The notes under the pieces: generated by a model | What the model was told of the DNA's origin: nothing | The model's database searches: none | The model's input: the letters and a program-made list of their open reading frames with translations, nothing else | Position numbers and translations under genes: made by a program | DNA from: Zhengitettix transpicula | Lineage: Eukaryota; Arthropoda; Insecta; Orthoptera; Tetrigidae | Length of the DNA: 64,000 bases | Direction: 5' to 3' | NCBI GenBank assembly: GCA_037074705.1 | Contig: CM073592.1 | Coordinates: forward strand, 52,498,129-52,562,128 | Part shown: positions 12,497 to 24,739 of the stretch, one piece after another | Numbering within the stretch: position 1 is the stretch's first letter | How the letters are laid out: the number at the start of each line of letters is the position of its first letter

Positions 12497-15400
12497 ATTA
12501 TTAAGAGTAAGAAAGGGTTTTGCTTGTCTGGCTGAGGGATTTGATGGAGCTGAGGCAAAGGAACATATGCTGCCATTGAATGACAAGAGTCATAAAACTC
12601 TGACAGGTCGGCACCGAATTGGAATGTGGAGGGAAATATCTGATATTATGGTGGTAAGTGGGGTGAGTCCCATCACCAAGAAAGGTTGAACAGATGATGA
12701 TTGGAGATGGCTGGAAACAGTGAGAGAGAGGAGTTTGACCTGAAAATATACTGGCTTGGTGGTGGTGCTTGAAATAGAATGTTTAGCTAAGGAGTGAAAG
12801 GCAGAAGAAAAGCTGGAAAGGGTGGTCCAGTGAAAATTGGTCTGACACTGGAACATGGAAGCTGAGAATAATGGGCTGTACCCAGACAATATGCCAGATT
12901 ACAGTTTTGTAAAATCTGTAAAACATGTCCAATTTGTCTCAATGCTGCCAGTTCTCAGTTGTTCCATAATCTGTAAAATATACGCTATGAGAAGGCCCTA
13001 AGATTTTGACCCTGAGGTAAAGACTAATATTCTTGTTATATTTTATGATGCGAGTGTTTAGGCATAATTTGATGTGAAATTAAAATGAATATGTTCATGA
13101 AACATAAATATATATTTAAATGTTATTTGTTTTGTTTAATTATTACCATCAATATAATTAATAATTAGTTAAATTACTAGATAAAATAAACTATGATAAA
13201 TATTACCAGCTACCACTGTTGCTATTCGTAATTTTTGTTGTAAATATTAATACTAATGACAATTCTCTCTACTGAATATATTAGACAAGTCAATATTTGC
13301 TCAAAATGCACTACATTTAGATAAGAATACATTTATGTTATAAGTAATTTAGGAAATGTTGGCTGATAATTTAAGTTTAAATTATTATATAAAGTACAGA
13401 CTAAAAGTGTTGTTACTTAAGATTAACAGTTTATAATTTTTAATTTCCAAAAAAAAAATATCTCTTTGTACCAATTTAGTAACAGTGCTCCTTGGGACAC
13501 ATCTGGAGAAACAAAACTCTGTGAAGTTCAAGTATATATCCTCAATTATTTCTGTTTTGCCATACCATACTTGTGCAACCAGCATACCTGATTCAGGTAT
13601 AAATCTCACTTCATCCCCTGAAAAATATTAACATTAAAATCTATTCTTCGGGTGTTCTACAACTTTTTACATAACAAACAGATCTTTGTTAAAATGTTGA
13701 ACACTTGCAATGAATGTGATAAATATAAAAATATGATTACTTACCATACAGTTTTTGAAAACTTTCATTGGGGCTATTACTTGCAAGTTGGTTAGCAAAA
13801 CATACTTGGTATGTGTAATTCCTTATTGTACATAATGCAGTAAGAAAAATTAAAGTTACCGGTAATCAAAAATCGTTTACAGAATACCATGTGACCAGGA
13901 AGTTTTAAGGAATTACAAATACGTCCCTGAGCACATGAAACCAAATAAACAGTAACTGAATTGGAATGAAACAATTCAATTGTTGATGTCATAATATGCA
14001 GAAACACTTTTCCTTGTCATTAGTATAATGGTCAGACATAGACCCTCAATTTAATTTTGCCCATCTTATTATTTGATACTAGTTGTCAGTGATTCTAAAG
14101 TTCCTCTCTAACTATTAACTTTGAAGAAGACTATGTAAAGACATGTTATTTACTTAAAGATAATATTTTGGAATATAAAATTTTTAAACAAGATTTACAA
14201 GTAAATAATGAATATACACCTAAATGTGTGATAGTAAGTAAGATTGTGGATATTGTAAAGATAAAGGCAGTATAATACTGTATTATAGGGCAATGAGGTG
14301 AATGTATATGCTGCAATGTGGCACTATAAATGAGCTTTTGAGGTTTATGATACAGAAATTATATGCCAATTAAAAATATTTTTTAAACTTACATAATTAT
14401 TTGTTTTATCTCTGGTTGTATATTTTGCTGAACATTGAAATCTGATCACATGTTCTAAATACATTAATTAGATAATTTATCTTTTTAAATTATCAAATGC
14501 AAAAATCCACAAAACATTAAAATATGGCCTTGCAGTTTCTTATAGCTTGTTACAATAGAAAACTGAGAAATAATATACTTAGTTTTCACATAAGAATTAT
14601 TCATCCAGAATAATACTGAACAATTTATTTCAAAACTTTCCATACATTTGGTTATATTTTAATTACCTTTTTTATATTTTGCTTTAAATGTGACTTTAGC
14701 TATCATCTTGCTGAGTGAAAATTCCACTTAATATTTGTTAGATGTATTTTGCCTACTTACATTATCCCATTTTACATGTACAAAAGAAATGTCTCACCTT
14801 CTCGGAAGATCTGTTCAAGATTGATGTCATCTAAATTCACTCCAAACAAATGGGAGCCACTATTGTAGAATTGTAAATAAAATCCATCATACATTAAAGT
14901 ACCTTCCACCTGGAAAACTTTTGTAACTGTGCCAATTTTAAAATTGTTTGCACAAACTTTATGGAGTACTTTTTTTTCAGGAATTGTTTGCTTCCATGCC
15001 TTAACAGCTTCCCATGAATGAGTAAAGTGTTTTTCTGTAATCTTCTTAACAAACATTAACACTTCATCACCTACCATTACAAAAAGAGAAATTTGTTCTT
15101 TTCTTTTAAGGCATTTACTTGAAAATGTTGGTTGGTATACATTTCCCTTTACAAATACTGTGAATGATTTTAAATTATTTGTAATGATTGCAGTGAATGA
15201 ATGATTATTCACTTCTTTAACTATTGCTTTATATTCTTTCCCTGGATGTAATTCACCAGAATTTCTGTCCATAATTTGGGTTCTTTTTTCAAGTGATTTG
15301 TTTTCAGTCCCACTCCATGCTTTTGTTACCTTATATGACTTAGATTTCTGACTCCAATTTGCATCAAAATGAATTACTTTTCCAGTGGGCCATAATTCAC

Positions 15401-15716
15401 AAAGTTTCTGATTGTGTTTTGAATAATTAACAACTTTATCCTTATAAATACTTGAATTGAATCTTTGGTTTTTAATCTTAAATTCTAATATTCCTTCATA
15501 TGTTGATTTGTAATATTTAATTTTGCCAGTGTGTCCTTTGAGAACTTTTTTACATCTAATTAGATGTGCTATGTCTGTTTCTGAAATACTTTTTTTGACA
15601 TTTTCTTCCAATTCATTTTTAGATTCATTATCTGTGTCACAATTAAATTCTTTTCTGGCATTATAATAAATTGTTAAGTTCTCCCAGTCAGAATCTGATA
15701 GAAAATGATATGCCAT
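11171..15716 (-). CDS. Short convergent paralogue (three exons, 470 aa), homologous to the C-terminus of the large protein
   Basis: Join on the minus strand of 15716-14798, 13617-13472 and 11518-11171. Splice sites: GAAG|GTGAGA (phase 1), TTTTTCAG|GGG, TTG|GTACAA (phase 0) and TTTTTTAG|ACT. Residues 1-60 are acidic and unique. From about 60 the protein follows residues 1822-2428 of the large protein, with shared ELWPTGK (107-113), a V-T-K-A-W motif, an F-T-V-F-V OB-like segment and L-F-G-V-N-L-D-D-I-N-L just before intron 1. R-S-T-Q-T lies at 444-448, 22 residues from the end. The start is the first ATG after an in-frame TAA. It may be a partial duplicate or a separate gene that lacks the tandem-repeat region. 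Function is unknown; nucleic-acid binding and LC8 binding are inferences. Confidence 0.83.
12044..12074 (+). mobile_element. hAT-like transposon terminus, copy 1
   Basis: The sequence beginning CAGTGGCGGCTGGTGAG matches the one at 53932 in 28 of 31 bases. CAGNGGCGG-type ends are common in hAT elements (family knowledge). I did not find the matching inverted end, so extent and class are uncertain. Confidence 0.35.
12453..12494. repeat. (TG)n(TA)n microsatellite
   Basis: A run of TG dinucleotides passes directly into TA dinucleotides, inside intron 2 of the short gene. Confidence 0.9.
13472..13617 (-). CDS. Exon 2 of the short paralogue
   Basis: 146-bp exon, 2 bases plus 48 codons. It encodes GDEVRF...V-W-Y-G...V-T-K-L, the counterpart of exon 2 of the large gene, and ends in phase 0 at TTG|GTACAA. 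Confidence 0.78.
13618..14797 (-). other. Intron 1 of the short paralogue
   Basis: Phase-1 intron of about 1.2 kb. AT-rich; the frame at 13792-14007 is not recognisable. Confidence 0.7.
14798..15716 (-). CDS. Exon 1 of the short paralogue
   Basis: Encodes 306 residues plus one base (phase 1). It covers the unique acidic N-terminus and the two OB-like units that match residues 1822-2053 of the large protein. The donor GTGAGA is close to consensus. Confidence 0.83.
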
Positions 15717-16199
15717 GTAATGGTTTAAAATTCTTACATAAATTTAAATTTTGTGTATATATGTATATGTTCAACAGTATATAAATACACTATGTATGGG
15801 TCTTGGGTATGAAGGAACACTTAAAAAATGTTTTTGGGGTGATAATTTTCATTTCGAAGCCTGAAAAAATAGTTAAATAGTGATTAGTGTTGTTAAATAT
15901 ATCTTAAATATATTACAATTTATTTATCAGTTCCAATTATAATTCTAAAATGTTAGTAAGTGTGAAAAAGGTCTAATTAAATTTTAGGAGCATTACAAAA
16001 TTAATAACTTTCAAATTTAAATAAAATACACAAAACAATTGAAAAACTACAATTTAATGTCAGTAAAAATTAAATGATGCCTCTGAAGTTTGACTCATTT
16101 GTGGTGAATTATAACAGAATTAATAATAAGAAATAGTCAAATACGGACAAAAGAAGAGGTAACTGAACCAGTCAGTTGACAAACTCAAAAGCTCAAGGC
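15717..16199. other. Upstream flank of the short gene
   Basis: AT-rich 5' flank that should contain the minus-strand promoter and 5' UTR. I see no clear core-promoter motif. Confidence 0.4.
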
Positions 16200-16204
16200 T
16201 CTTC

Positions 16205-16310
16205 TTAGCAACTGAAGAAAGGGACAAGGATCCCAGAAACGTTGTGTGGTATTTATATTATCATTTCTTTTGTCTGCATTTGGATAGCTTTATTATTATT
16301 AATTTTCAAT
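16205..16310 (+). mobile_element. Penelope-like element remnant, copy 1 (hammerhead-like core)
   Basis: CTGAAGA at 16212-16218, a GGGA...TCCC hairpin and GAAAC at 16236-16240 form the order CUGANGA - stem II - GAAAC, as in hammerhead-like motifs of Penelope-like retroelements. A 36-bp block (16228-16263) recurs exactly at 18265-18300. No reverse transcriptase frame is visible nearby, so this is a remnant. Confidence 0.5.
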
Positions 16311-18229
16311 CAGACGTAAATTTTTCATTATAGCAGAATTATACAAATAACACATGTACAACAATAATATTGGTCAGAAATTGATACAAGGAACGCAAGT
16401 ACAACAATATTGGTGAGAAATTGAATTAAAAATATGTAATTTTATACAGTATAAGTGCAAATTTAATATCAGCAATAGAATGTAACAGATGTCAAAGGTA
16501 AAGGCTTCCTAAATTACTCAACAATCTTTCAACGCTGACAATGAAAAAATTATAAAGTAACCTAAATATTAACGAAGTAATTGAATAGGGTTAGTTTTAA
16601 CTTTACAACGTATGACACTTAAGGCTGAGAAACATATAAGTTTCATAACACGACTGACAGAAACTTCATAACAGAATACAGCATTAACATAATTAAATTA
16701 TAATAATTTGGAAAACAATTAATACATGAAATAGAGCATTACAGGTAAGTTAGGTATAGGCTACGCCCACGCACTGTTATATAAGTGCAATATTTACATT
16801 AAATATTTGATAAGAAACTTTGAATTTATTAACAATTTATTTACACACACACACACAGAGAGAAATACTTATTACATAATTATAATTAACACATTTGGTG
16901 AGAAACTTTATATATTTCTACTACCAATTTTTGTCGTTTCAAGGTTTTATCAAGGTCAGTGTTGACAACCAAATCCAAGAGAAAATCCCCGATAATTGGG
17001 TTCTTAGGAATGGAATAAGCTTTTTGTAATCCACCTCAAATTTTAAAATTTTAATTTAACATTCCTTCATAACTTTCCATAATTTCAAATGCTATCTATT
17101 TCAATTTAAAAAAAAGCTTAGTCAGATTAATCAATTGAATCATACTCAAATGAAGTTATGGGGATGTCACAGTTACGTATAATATCCCATTTAAAATTAA
17201 ACTCTTTACAATTTCAAATTACAGCATTTAATAATTGGAGGAACCACGTTGATAATCTATTGCACTCGTATTTTAACAATATGAAACAGAGGTAGTTTCG
17301 AAATAGCATGCCGCAAGTAAGTGCTTTTCATCAAAATAGATTTCCTTAACAGATTTACAGTCTTAAATTTCGATCACGTCTGTCTGGTAAGTTGATATGG
17401 AATGGGTAGAGTGGCTTGAACTATGTTAGATGATTATGGAGGAAAGAAGCACCTACTTGTTCACAACATATGAAGACAGGTTTACTTCTGCTTCAACAAT
17501 GGATTAGGATTCATTGTTTACTCTGGTGGTGAAAATTAAACTAAGCAATGTTTTCACACTATTGCTAGAATTTATTATTAATTAGATGAAATATTTCATA
17601 TAATTATTATATTTTATGCAGACGTATTATATTCTCAGAATTCATTGATACTACTAATACTTCGTACTATTACAATTATTCACTTTCTTTCCTCTTTTCA
17701 TATTAGCTCTCTTTCTTTTCAATAATTTTATTGTTTGTAGTTTGGTATAATTTCTGTCACCTTCAGTAAAGCAATTACTTTAGATTGTTGAAATGTAACT
17801 TTATATGAGTGGTGATACTGCGAGAAACGTGTGGAACGGAAGTGACGTCACAGTTTATGTCGACGGCATTTAAGTTTAAACATGGATTGTGATAGCTCCA
17901 TTGCTTTTGTGCTCTCACAAACCAATTATTTCTGTTTTGAGAAAATTTGACCCTCAGGTAATCTGTCATCTAAAAAACGAAGATAATTACTTATAACTTA
18001 ATACACTAATGATAAACGTTGAGCGAGCAATTTCTTGATTGAAATTATGACTTTGCATAATAATATTTTCTTTATTTCAATTTCATAAAAGGAAATGTAA
18101 GAAGCATATTGCATAAACACTCACACACTACTGATGAAATTAATATATAATACGACTTGGTGATAATTAATTTTTCGGCATATTTTAGACATATTTTTCA
18201 ACGCCTACATGAAGTTTATTTTATGCCGA
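16311..18229. other. Gene-free AT-rich stretch
   Basis: No supported gene. It contains a short (AC)n tract near 16843-16857 and one perfect TGACGTCA palindrome at 17843-17850 in a slightly GC-richer context. Confidence 0.5.
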
Positions 18230-18239
18230 AGGTAACTCT

Positions 18240-18345
18240 AGGCTCTGCTTCGCACCTGAGGAGAGGATCCCAGAAACGTTGTGTGGTATTTATATTATCA
18301 CTTTTTTGTCTGAATTGGCTATCTGTCTTATTAACTAACAGTAAT
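18240..18345 (+). mobile_element. Penelope-like element remnant, copy 2
   Basis: CTGAGGA (18256-18262) and GAAAC (18273-18277) are followed by the same GTTGTGTGGTATTTATATTATCA sequence as copy 1; 36 bp are identical. The intervening hairpin is degraded. Same orientation as copy 1. Confidence 0.5.
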
Positions 18346-19488
18346 AACTGAGTTCAACCTAAAAAGCATACGCGCAGACGCCAGACAATGACTTTTCCTT
18401 GATCGTCTAAGAACAATAAATATTCACCGTGGATGGGGAAGTTACTATTGGTGCAGCGTCTTAATTTTCATCGGGTTCTTTTATAAACTCAAGCATAGTA
18501 TGCCTTATTACAATACAATTATTTTGGTGTTGGCACACTTGGAGACTACCAATAAACCCAATAAGCGATTTGTTACTACATTATCGACTTACAAACTGAG
18601 AGGAGCCAACGGAATTATAAAATAATTTATGAAAATATTGGCAAATCGAATAAATTAAATATATTTAAATAATCAGATAAATGTAAAAAAATAACTCGTA
18701 GTGTATATGAAATTTGTCTCCTGTTCTTCGTGTTCTGTATTAAGAGAAAAAATAATTCGCTTACATCCATTTTAAATTTTTATATTTCGAAGCGAAACTA
18801 ATTTTAAAATAAGTAAATCCGCATTAAAATTGGTATAGAAAGAATTCGACACAATCACAGTCCTATCTTATAATGGAAGCATTGTGCTTGTCTTATTTTA
18901 TGACAAACTGCTTGAAGTGCCACATAAATGGTTGTCTCTGCGAAGTAAATCTCTTAAGAAGTTATTGCTCTTCTTGAAGGTATAAATAACACGCAACTTT
19001 GTCCTCGTTAAAGTCCGTTCTTAGTTGTGTGGGGACACGGCATGAAAGGGTCTGCAATGGACTTAAAAAGTTTCGATGGGCGATTTAATAAAGTGTTGCT
19101 TGCGGCTGAGTCGGGAGTGTAAGCAAGTTAGGGGATTGTTATTTCATAAAGCTGAGCACAGCTTCAAGGGGTTGTTGGCGGCGTTGGGGGAAGTTTGACA
19201 GCTTTATGGTAATGGAAGGCTAGCCAAGCTCCCACACACTATACCCGCGTTTCAGACCAGCAATGAGCCTTGCGGAACTCAATATCAATACAACCATTAA
19301 ATAATAAAGAATTGACTTTTAAGTTCAGACTAAGGATATTTATTACTGTGTTATGCGCTCTCTTAAATAGATACCTGCTAAAAATAACAAACACGCTAAT
19401 ACATATGTTTGAGTTTAAGGAAAAAAGGAAATACACTTAAAGATTTTAATTTTGACAGAAGCAAACAGAAAACTTAGAATATAATTTT
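18346..19488. other. Gene-free stretch with a GC-richer block
   Basis: No supported gene. Bases 18990-19250 are notably GC-richer than their surroundings; their role is unknown. Confidence 0.45.
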
Positions 19489-19990
19489 TCAGAACACTTG
19501 GTTCATAATTGCATCATTTTGATATTCTGAGAAAAAAGTTTTTTTGGTTGAACAGAAAGCCATGTTTACATTGCTTCCTTTACCTTTTGAACCAGTGGTG
19601 AATTGAGGGTCTCTTAAAAGCAAATTCAAGTGGACCAAGCAGTAATCTGAGAGGGCAATATCGGGAGTGTATACAGATTGCACCTACACTTTGACACCCA
19701 GGTTATGGAGAGCTTGAGTGGAGAGGCAGGTGGTATGTCACCACGTGTTGCAACAAAATAATGCCTCCAGACTATCAACCTTGGAGTTTGTTTTGAATTG
19801 CACTTTTTATTGTTGACCTCTTTTCCAGTTAATGTTCCCGAATTGGCTATTGTGAGTCATTTTAAGTTCTGGCTAATTCTATCTGGTTTGGAGTGATGAA
19901 TCCATGTTTCATTTTCAGCGATGAGTAATTTTAAGATAGTTTAATATTTGTTGGCATAACAATTGCTCTTGTGCTCTTCAGCTATGTTTA
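19489..19990 (-). pseudogene. Degenerate mariner transposase fragment
   Basis: Read on the minus strand, 19890-19912 encodes E-T-W-I-H-H, typical of the first catalytic-Asp region of mariner transposases. Bases 19640-19668 encode Y-T-P-D-I-A-L-S-D-Y, matching the family's final Y-S-P-D-L-A-P-S-D-Y block with its Asp intact. The sequence between them is broken by stops and shifts. No inverted terminal repeats were identified. Confidence 0.7.
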
Positions 19991-20880
19991 GGAACCTATC
20001 TTGCAAACATCTGTAAAAGTTGAACCTGTTATGGATAATTGCATATATGCACAACCATTACTATCATAAAAATCACTTGGGGAGTGCCGTCAGTAGTGCA
20101 TTTGGCTGGATGCTCTTCTCTTTCCCCATCCTTCATGCTTGATGGACTGCTTTTGTTTCAATCTACCGGTAGATAAATGGATACAACTATTCAGTCATTT
20201 CAAAGAATAAACATTTCATTGTACTATCTTGCCCAAGTTATTGAATATATTTTCAGTTTATTGCTGTAAGGAAAACTATTGTACTCTAATAATAACAACA
20301 AATGTGTTAAAAGAAAATTATAGTCTGAATGGAAAATATGTCTCATCATACATTTAGTTTGGTACTAGCATAAAAGTGTTATTGCATTAAAAATTGAGTC
20401 TGTGAGAATGTATAATTTGTTTCAATTCAGGGTGTTATGATATTTAACATACATCCTGTATAGAAGGCAATCTTCAAGGATGTGGATTGCTAGGTTTGTA
20501 AATTTTTGTTTAGTTTTAATTTTATAGGTAAATAGTTTTACAGAAACATATTTACCACATTTGACATAATCATTTATGTTCAAGGATGTTCAAGATAGAT
20601 AAATATTATATTGAATATTTACATTATAACTTTATTCTACATCTCAGAATAGCAATTCAGAGTGTTCAATAAATTTTTACTGTTTTGGAGAGGATAAGCG
20701 GAAATGAAGTTAGCTGAACTTTAAATTTACTTTTGTTACTAGACAATTGAAAATAGAAATACCTGAAAAATGCACACATTACTGTCTAATTGACAATGGT
20801 TGACATTTGTTGTACATTTCGATTCTTGTGTTACAGTCATGAATATGAAAATTATTATTTGTAGTCATCTAATAAATAAA
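19991..20880. other. Gene-free AT-rich stretch
   Basis: Nothing supportable apart from possible further mariner debris just beyond 19990. Confidence 0.45.
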
Positions 20881-20885
20881 ACAGA

Positions 20886-21521
20886 GTGTATGTATGTATG
20901 TATATACATTTGTTTGTGTGTATGTTCCTTATACAAATCTACACCTGTGGAGTAAATTTCACCAAATTCCGTACACGTGTTCTTTGCGACCAGGAAACAA
21001 ACACTGTCGGGGTGAGACACGTCTACCACCCCAAGGAGCGGGGGTGTAAATATTCAAACATGTTAAAACAGCCGATATTTGAGTCTGATAAAATATTTTT
21101 AGGGGTCAAAGAGATTGATAGTGTTTCTAACTATAATATCTGACTATAATATCAACCCCTTACATCATGGGAACGGACCACCCTTAGGGTTGGGGTGGAC
21201 GCGCGTTACAAAAAAATAACGCTAATACCATCGAGATTGGCGTCAATCCCAGTTTTATGGAAGTAGCTGAGTTTAATAATGATATTCAATTTGCCATCTA
21301 TGCCCACGATGGACGGGGGTGGAAATTTTCAAACATGTTCAAACGGCGACTTATTCGTTGAATGTCAACGAGTTCAACCCCCTTCGGAATGGGAGGTGAA
21401 CACATTTAGGGATAGGGGTCGAGTTGTGTTACGTAAAAAGAACGCAACAGCTACCTAGATTGGAGTCAAAGTGGGGGTTATGGATAAACGACATCTCGGG
21501 CAACGCCGGGCACCCAGCTAA
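20886..21521 (+). mobile_element. Non-autonomous Helitron-like element
   Basis: The 3' end reads CTCGGGCAACGCCGGG (imperfect hairpin), a short spacer and CTAA followed by T, fitting the Helitron 3' rule of a hairpin before CTRR with a host T. The body contains a (GTAT)n start and two related internal units: GGGGTG-AAAT-TTCAAACATGTT recurs near 21042 and 21313. No Rep/helicase coding is visible, so it would be non-autonomous. The 5' TC boundary is uncertain. Confidence 0.6.
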
Positions 21522-22940
21522 TAATTAATGTTTATGAGTAAATGTATTAACTGATAACAAGTGAAGAAAGACCTCAACAAGCCATTGTTTGAACAACACA
21601 TTTTGGAGATGCAAAAGCCTTATATTTTCCTGGTTAATTACCCTAGAATATAATTTCAAATGAAAGCTCAAATTGAAGGTGGATGCAAGGTAAGCTAGTT
21701 TCTTTAAAGTCATTAATGTTGGATATAATACAAAATGAGGCTGAGATAAGTTTCTTTAATGGTTTATTAATATGATTAATCCAATTTAATGTATTATTCA
21801 GAAGGAGATATCGAAATTTGGTGCATTAAGTTTCATTTGAATTATTGCCATAGGTGTTAAGCTATCCACTGAGGATTTAATGGATGACATATAGTGTTAT
21901 TACATGCCTCTTATATTATATCTCTGTTAGTTTTTATTAACACACGTATCATCTCCAAAAAATATAGGTATGGAAGACAAATCTAGTTTTGGGGAGATCG
22001 TTTATATGTATGAGGAACAGTAAAGGCTGTTAAACTGAAATCTGAGGAGCACTATTCTTAATTATTCACCAACCCATTTCACATATTTTACCAAAGAAGG
22101 AATCCTTTAATAATAATGTATTTTTGATAACTTTTTTGGTAAGAGGTTTAGCACACACACAAATAACCACGATACACGCCTGCCACCTATAATTCCCCCC
22201 CCCCCCTGAAATTTACTGCTTCAGCAGCTGAAATTAATAGAATTTTTTTTTTAACATTTCAGAAGCCACCACACCTTTTTGACAACAACGCGAAAGTTAT
22301 GGATTATCCAGCACTGAATTTGAACGGGCAACATGATTGAATTTTGAGAACCGTGATATGTGTGCGAATATCGGAAAATAAGATATACATGATATTAAAT
22401 GTCTTAAGTTTTTCTTAAAATAGTGCACAATAAAAGTATAGGATAAAAAATAAAAGAATCTGCTTTTTCAATTTAATCATATTCGCACAACTCCCACAGC
22501 TGGGAGAGAATATGTCTTAGAAGTTTCTTCTATTGAAACATTCCGACTTTGAAGTGTAGTATTTTCAGAAATTCTTGTAACAAAGGAGACTAACAATAAA
22601 CATTTCAAAACTAGGGAAGTCGTTATGAGCAGCCTCTCTCAAAGCAACACTTTGCTGTTGTTTCAAATTACTTTGCATAAAGTTATCCCTTAAAGTCAAC
22701 ATTTGAAATCCAAGGGTAAAGAAGTTAACTTGCTTGGAACATTGGAGAAAGCACTTACAAATCGAAAAGCGCGTCAAAGGACAATATGACGACTCCTTTA
22801 TCGACTTCGAATCCGTTGGTGGTGTCGGGCAACTTTCGACACATAACAAACGTATATTCTGAGTATATTTGTTTATTATCAGACTGAAACTATTTGAAAT
22901 TATAAATACATCAGCCCTCAGTTACACGTGAAAGTACAAG
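21522..22940. other. Gene-free stretch
   Basis: A 12-base C run at 22195-22206. The frame at 22565-22849 (minus) has no recognisable product. No supported gene. Confidence 0.45.
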
Positions 22941-22949
22941 AAAATTAGT

Positions 22950-22990
22950 ACAAAGTTTTGACTTTATTTTGGGACATTATCAGGTGCTAT
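22950..22990 (-). mobile_element. Degenerate Penelope-like motif, copy 3
   Basis: The minus strand reads CACCTGATAATGTCCC, a short A-rich spacer and AAAAC, resembling the CTGATGA-hairpin-GAAAC core of Penelope-like ends with several changes. Weak on its own. Confidence 0.25.
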
Positions 22991-23499
22991 ATTAATAAGA
23001 AAAAATAGGGAGATTTAAATTAAATCTGTGTAATACAACAAAAACTCTTAATGACATTGTTGAATAATCCAAATTTGGATTCAAAGAGGTGTAACAATCA
23101 ATAAGCAGGTCCCAAACATGTTAACAAATTTGACATTTCATGTGTTCGAATTGTATTTTCATGAGATTTATTTATCTAATTAATTTCAAATTATTCTGAC
23201 TTTTGTGGATGATTTATTTATTATATTTATACATAACGTCAGTATTAAAAATATGTCAATTTAAAAACGAGAAATTCGTTTCCCATATCTGAAAAATACT
23301 TGAGTGACTGCGAACATCATTCTAGAGATATAATATTAGTTTACGTCACATATTGTTTTACTGTAAATTGCATAACTAAAAACGGTAACGAAGATGCTTC
23401 GGTTATTTCTCTTGCGATCTTACGCTATGGATATGCACCTTATTTTCTTAATTTTTTTTTGCACTAACTAATGCTATATGTGAGTCTGCCGTTGAACTT

Positions 23500-23960
23500 T
23501 TTTTATTTATAGCCGTTGTGGGATCTCATCCCCGAAGCTGGAGTTTCTTTCTCGAAGAAATGTTGCCCCCTTCGCCATGCGGCACGTTCTAAGTTATTCC
23601 GAAACATCAGGCACTTCGCATTAAACCGCAATCTGGCCGCTTCGCTTCGTCTGGTGACTTTGAACGCTTGTCTCTCGTCCCCTTCCTCACTTCTTTGCGC
23701 TGCCTGAGCTGCAGAAATGTGTCGCCAATTTTGCCCGGACAGAACGAAGGAGAGAGGCAAAAAGTCTTTTCTGCTAGAGCAACCTCTTACACTCGATTAG
23801 GATCTCTCTGGCGGCAGTTGGTGACTCTGAATTGTATTTCTAATTGCGTGATTAAGAAAACAATTTTAATGCCCTTCTGCTATTTTAAGGCCGGTTGGAG
23901 GAGATTTGTAAGGGAACAGTTCTCCAAGACAGCATTTACGCAAACCTCGGCCTACATATT
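23500..23960. other. GC-richer block without a convincing gene
   Basis: Overlapping open frames on both strands (about 63-98 codons) arise from locally high GC. None shows a known motif. Could be regulatory or an old repeat. Confidence 0.35.
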
Positions 23961-24039
23961 ATAGGTATGTAATCCATGAAATGAGGTATTAGTGCAATTT
24001 TGTTAAGACTATCCTTTCTCTCTCTCTGCTTTTGAACAA

Positions 24040-24225
24040 GGTTCCCACAAGCCGAGGCATCTCGGCCTGTTTTGAGAGGTGTATAAACCGGGGACCCATA
24101 CCTTGGGCATACAGTAAGATTTGATCTGTTCCCATTGGAACAGTCGACCAGCTGCCTCCTAAACCGGTCCAGACACGGAGAATGGAATGCTTCGTCCCAA
24201 CTGCAAACCCCTCTCTCAAATAAAT
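24040..24225 (+). repeat. Dispersed repeat 'S', head portion
   Basis: Shares GTTCCCAC-AGCCGA, CTCGGCCTGTTTT, CCATTGGAACAGTCG and CAGCTGCCTCCTAAAC blocks, in the same order, with 62759-62940. The homology ends in an AT-rich AAATAAATTG tail. The open frames here are repeat sequence, not a gene. Confidence 0.7.
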
Positions 24226-24739
24226 TGTATTAACGTTCAAATAAAATATAATTAGGGAAAATTACAAAAAAATTACATTAGGAACAGTATAAAGATATTA
24301 TGTTATATAAATGGACAGATTTAAAAAATCTAAATTGGTAAAAATCGTTTGATCTTGTATATGCGGCTGTACATACTGTGTAATACTCACGTAAACGTTA
24401 TACGTGCCTGTATATCGTGTGGCGTCAGCTCCAGATGTGGACGTGGGGCTTGGACATCGGCCTCAGCGTCCCTGATGATTCATTCTGACAGTTCAAAACG
24501 TGCTCTCACTTCACTTGCAAAGATAAGCTTGATTCATTTTTGTCTTTTTCAAAGGATATTGAAAGTTTTATTTAATTTTTACTGTAATAAGTTTAGATAT
24601 AGAACTTGAAGTGTAATTCAAACCTAAATAAATGTAATACATTAATTCCTATTGTTTTGTGAAACTAATTAAAATCAATTTCTAAATGAGTTACTCTGTG
24701 ATGAATTTCCGTTAATTAACAGGGCTATAATGTAAAGTT

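Larger units (their letters stand above)
11519..13471 (-). other. Intron 2 of the short paralogue, with repeat insertions
   Basis: Phase-0 intron of about 1.95 kb. It holds a hAT-like terminus at 12044 and a TG/TA microsatellite at 12453-12494. Sequence at 12580-12960 is less AT-rich and could be transposon-derived, but I cannot name a family. The frames at 12286-12889 look spurious. Confidence 0.65.

Noticed and set aside
12286..12889. Two minus-strand frames of 96 and 99 codons
   Set aside because: One translates a TA/TG microsatellite; the other has no domain, splice support or codon signal, and both lie in an intron of the short gene.
23503..23964. Overlapping frames on both strands
   Set aside because: Caused by local GC richness; open in several frames at once and without motifs.
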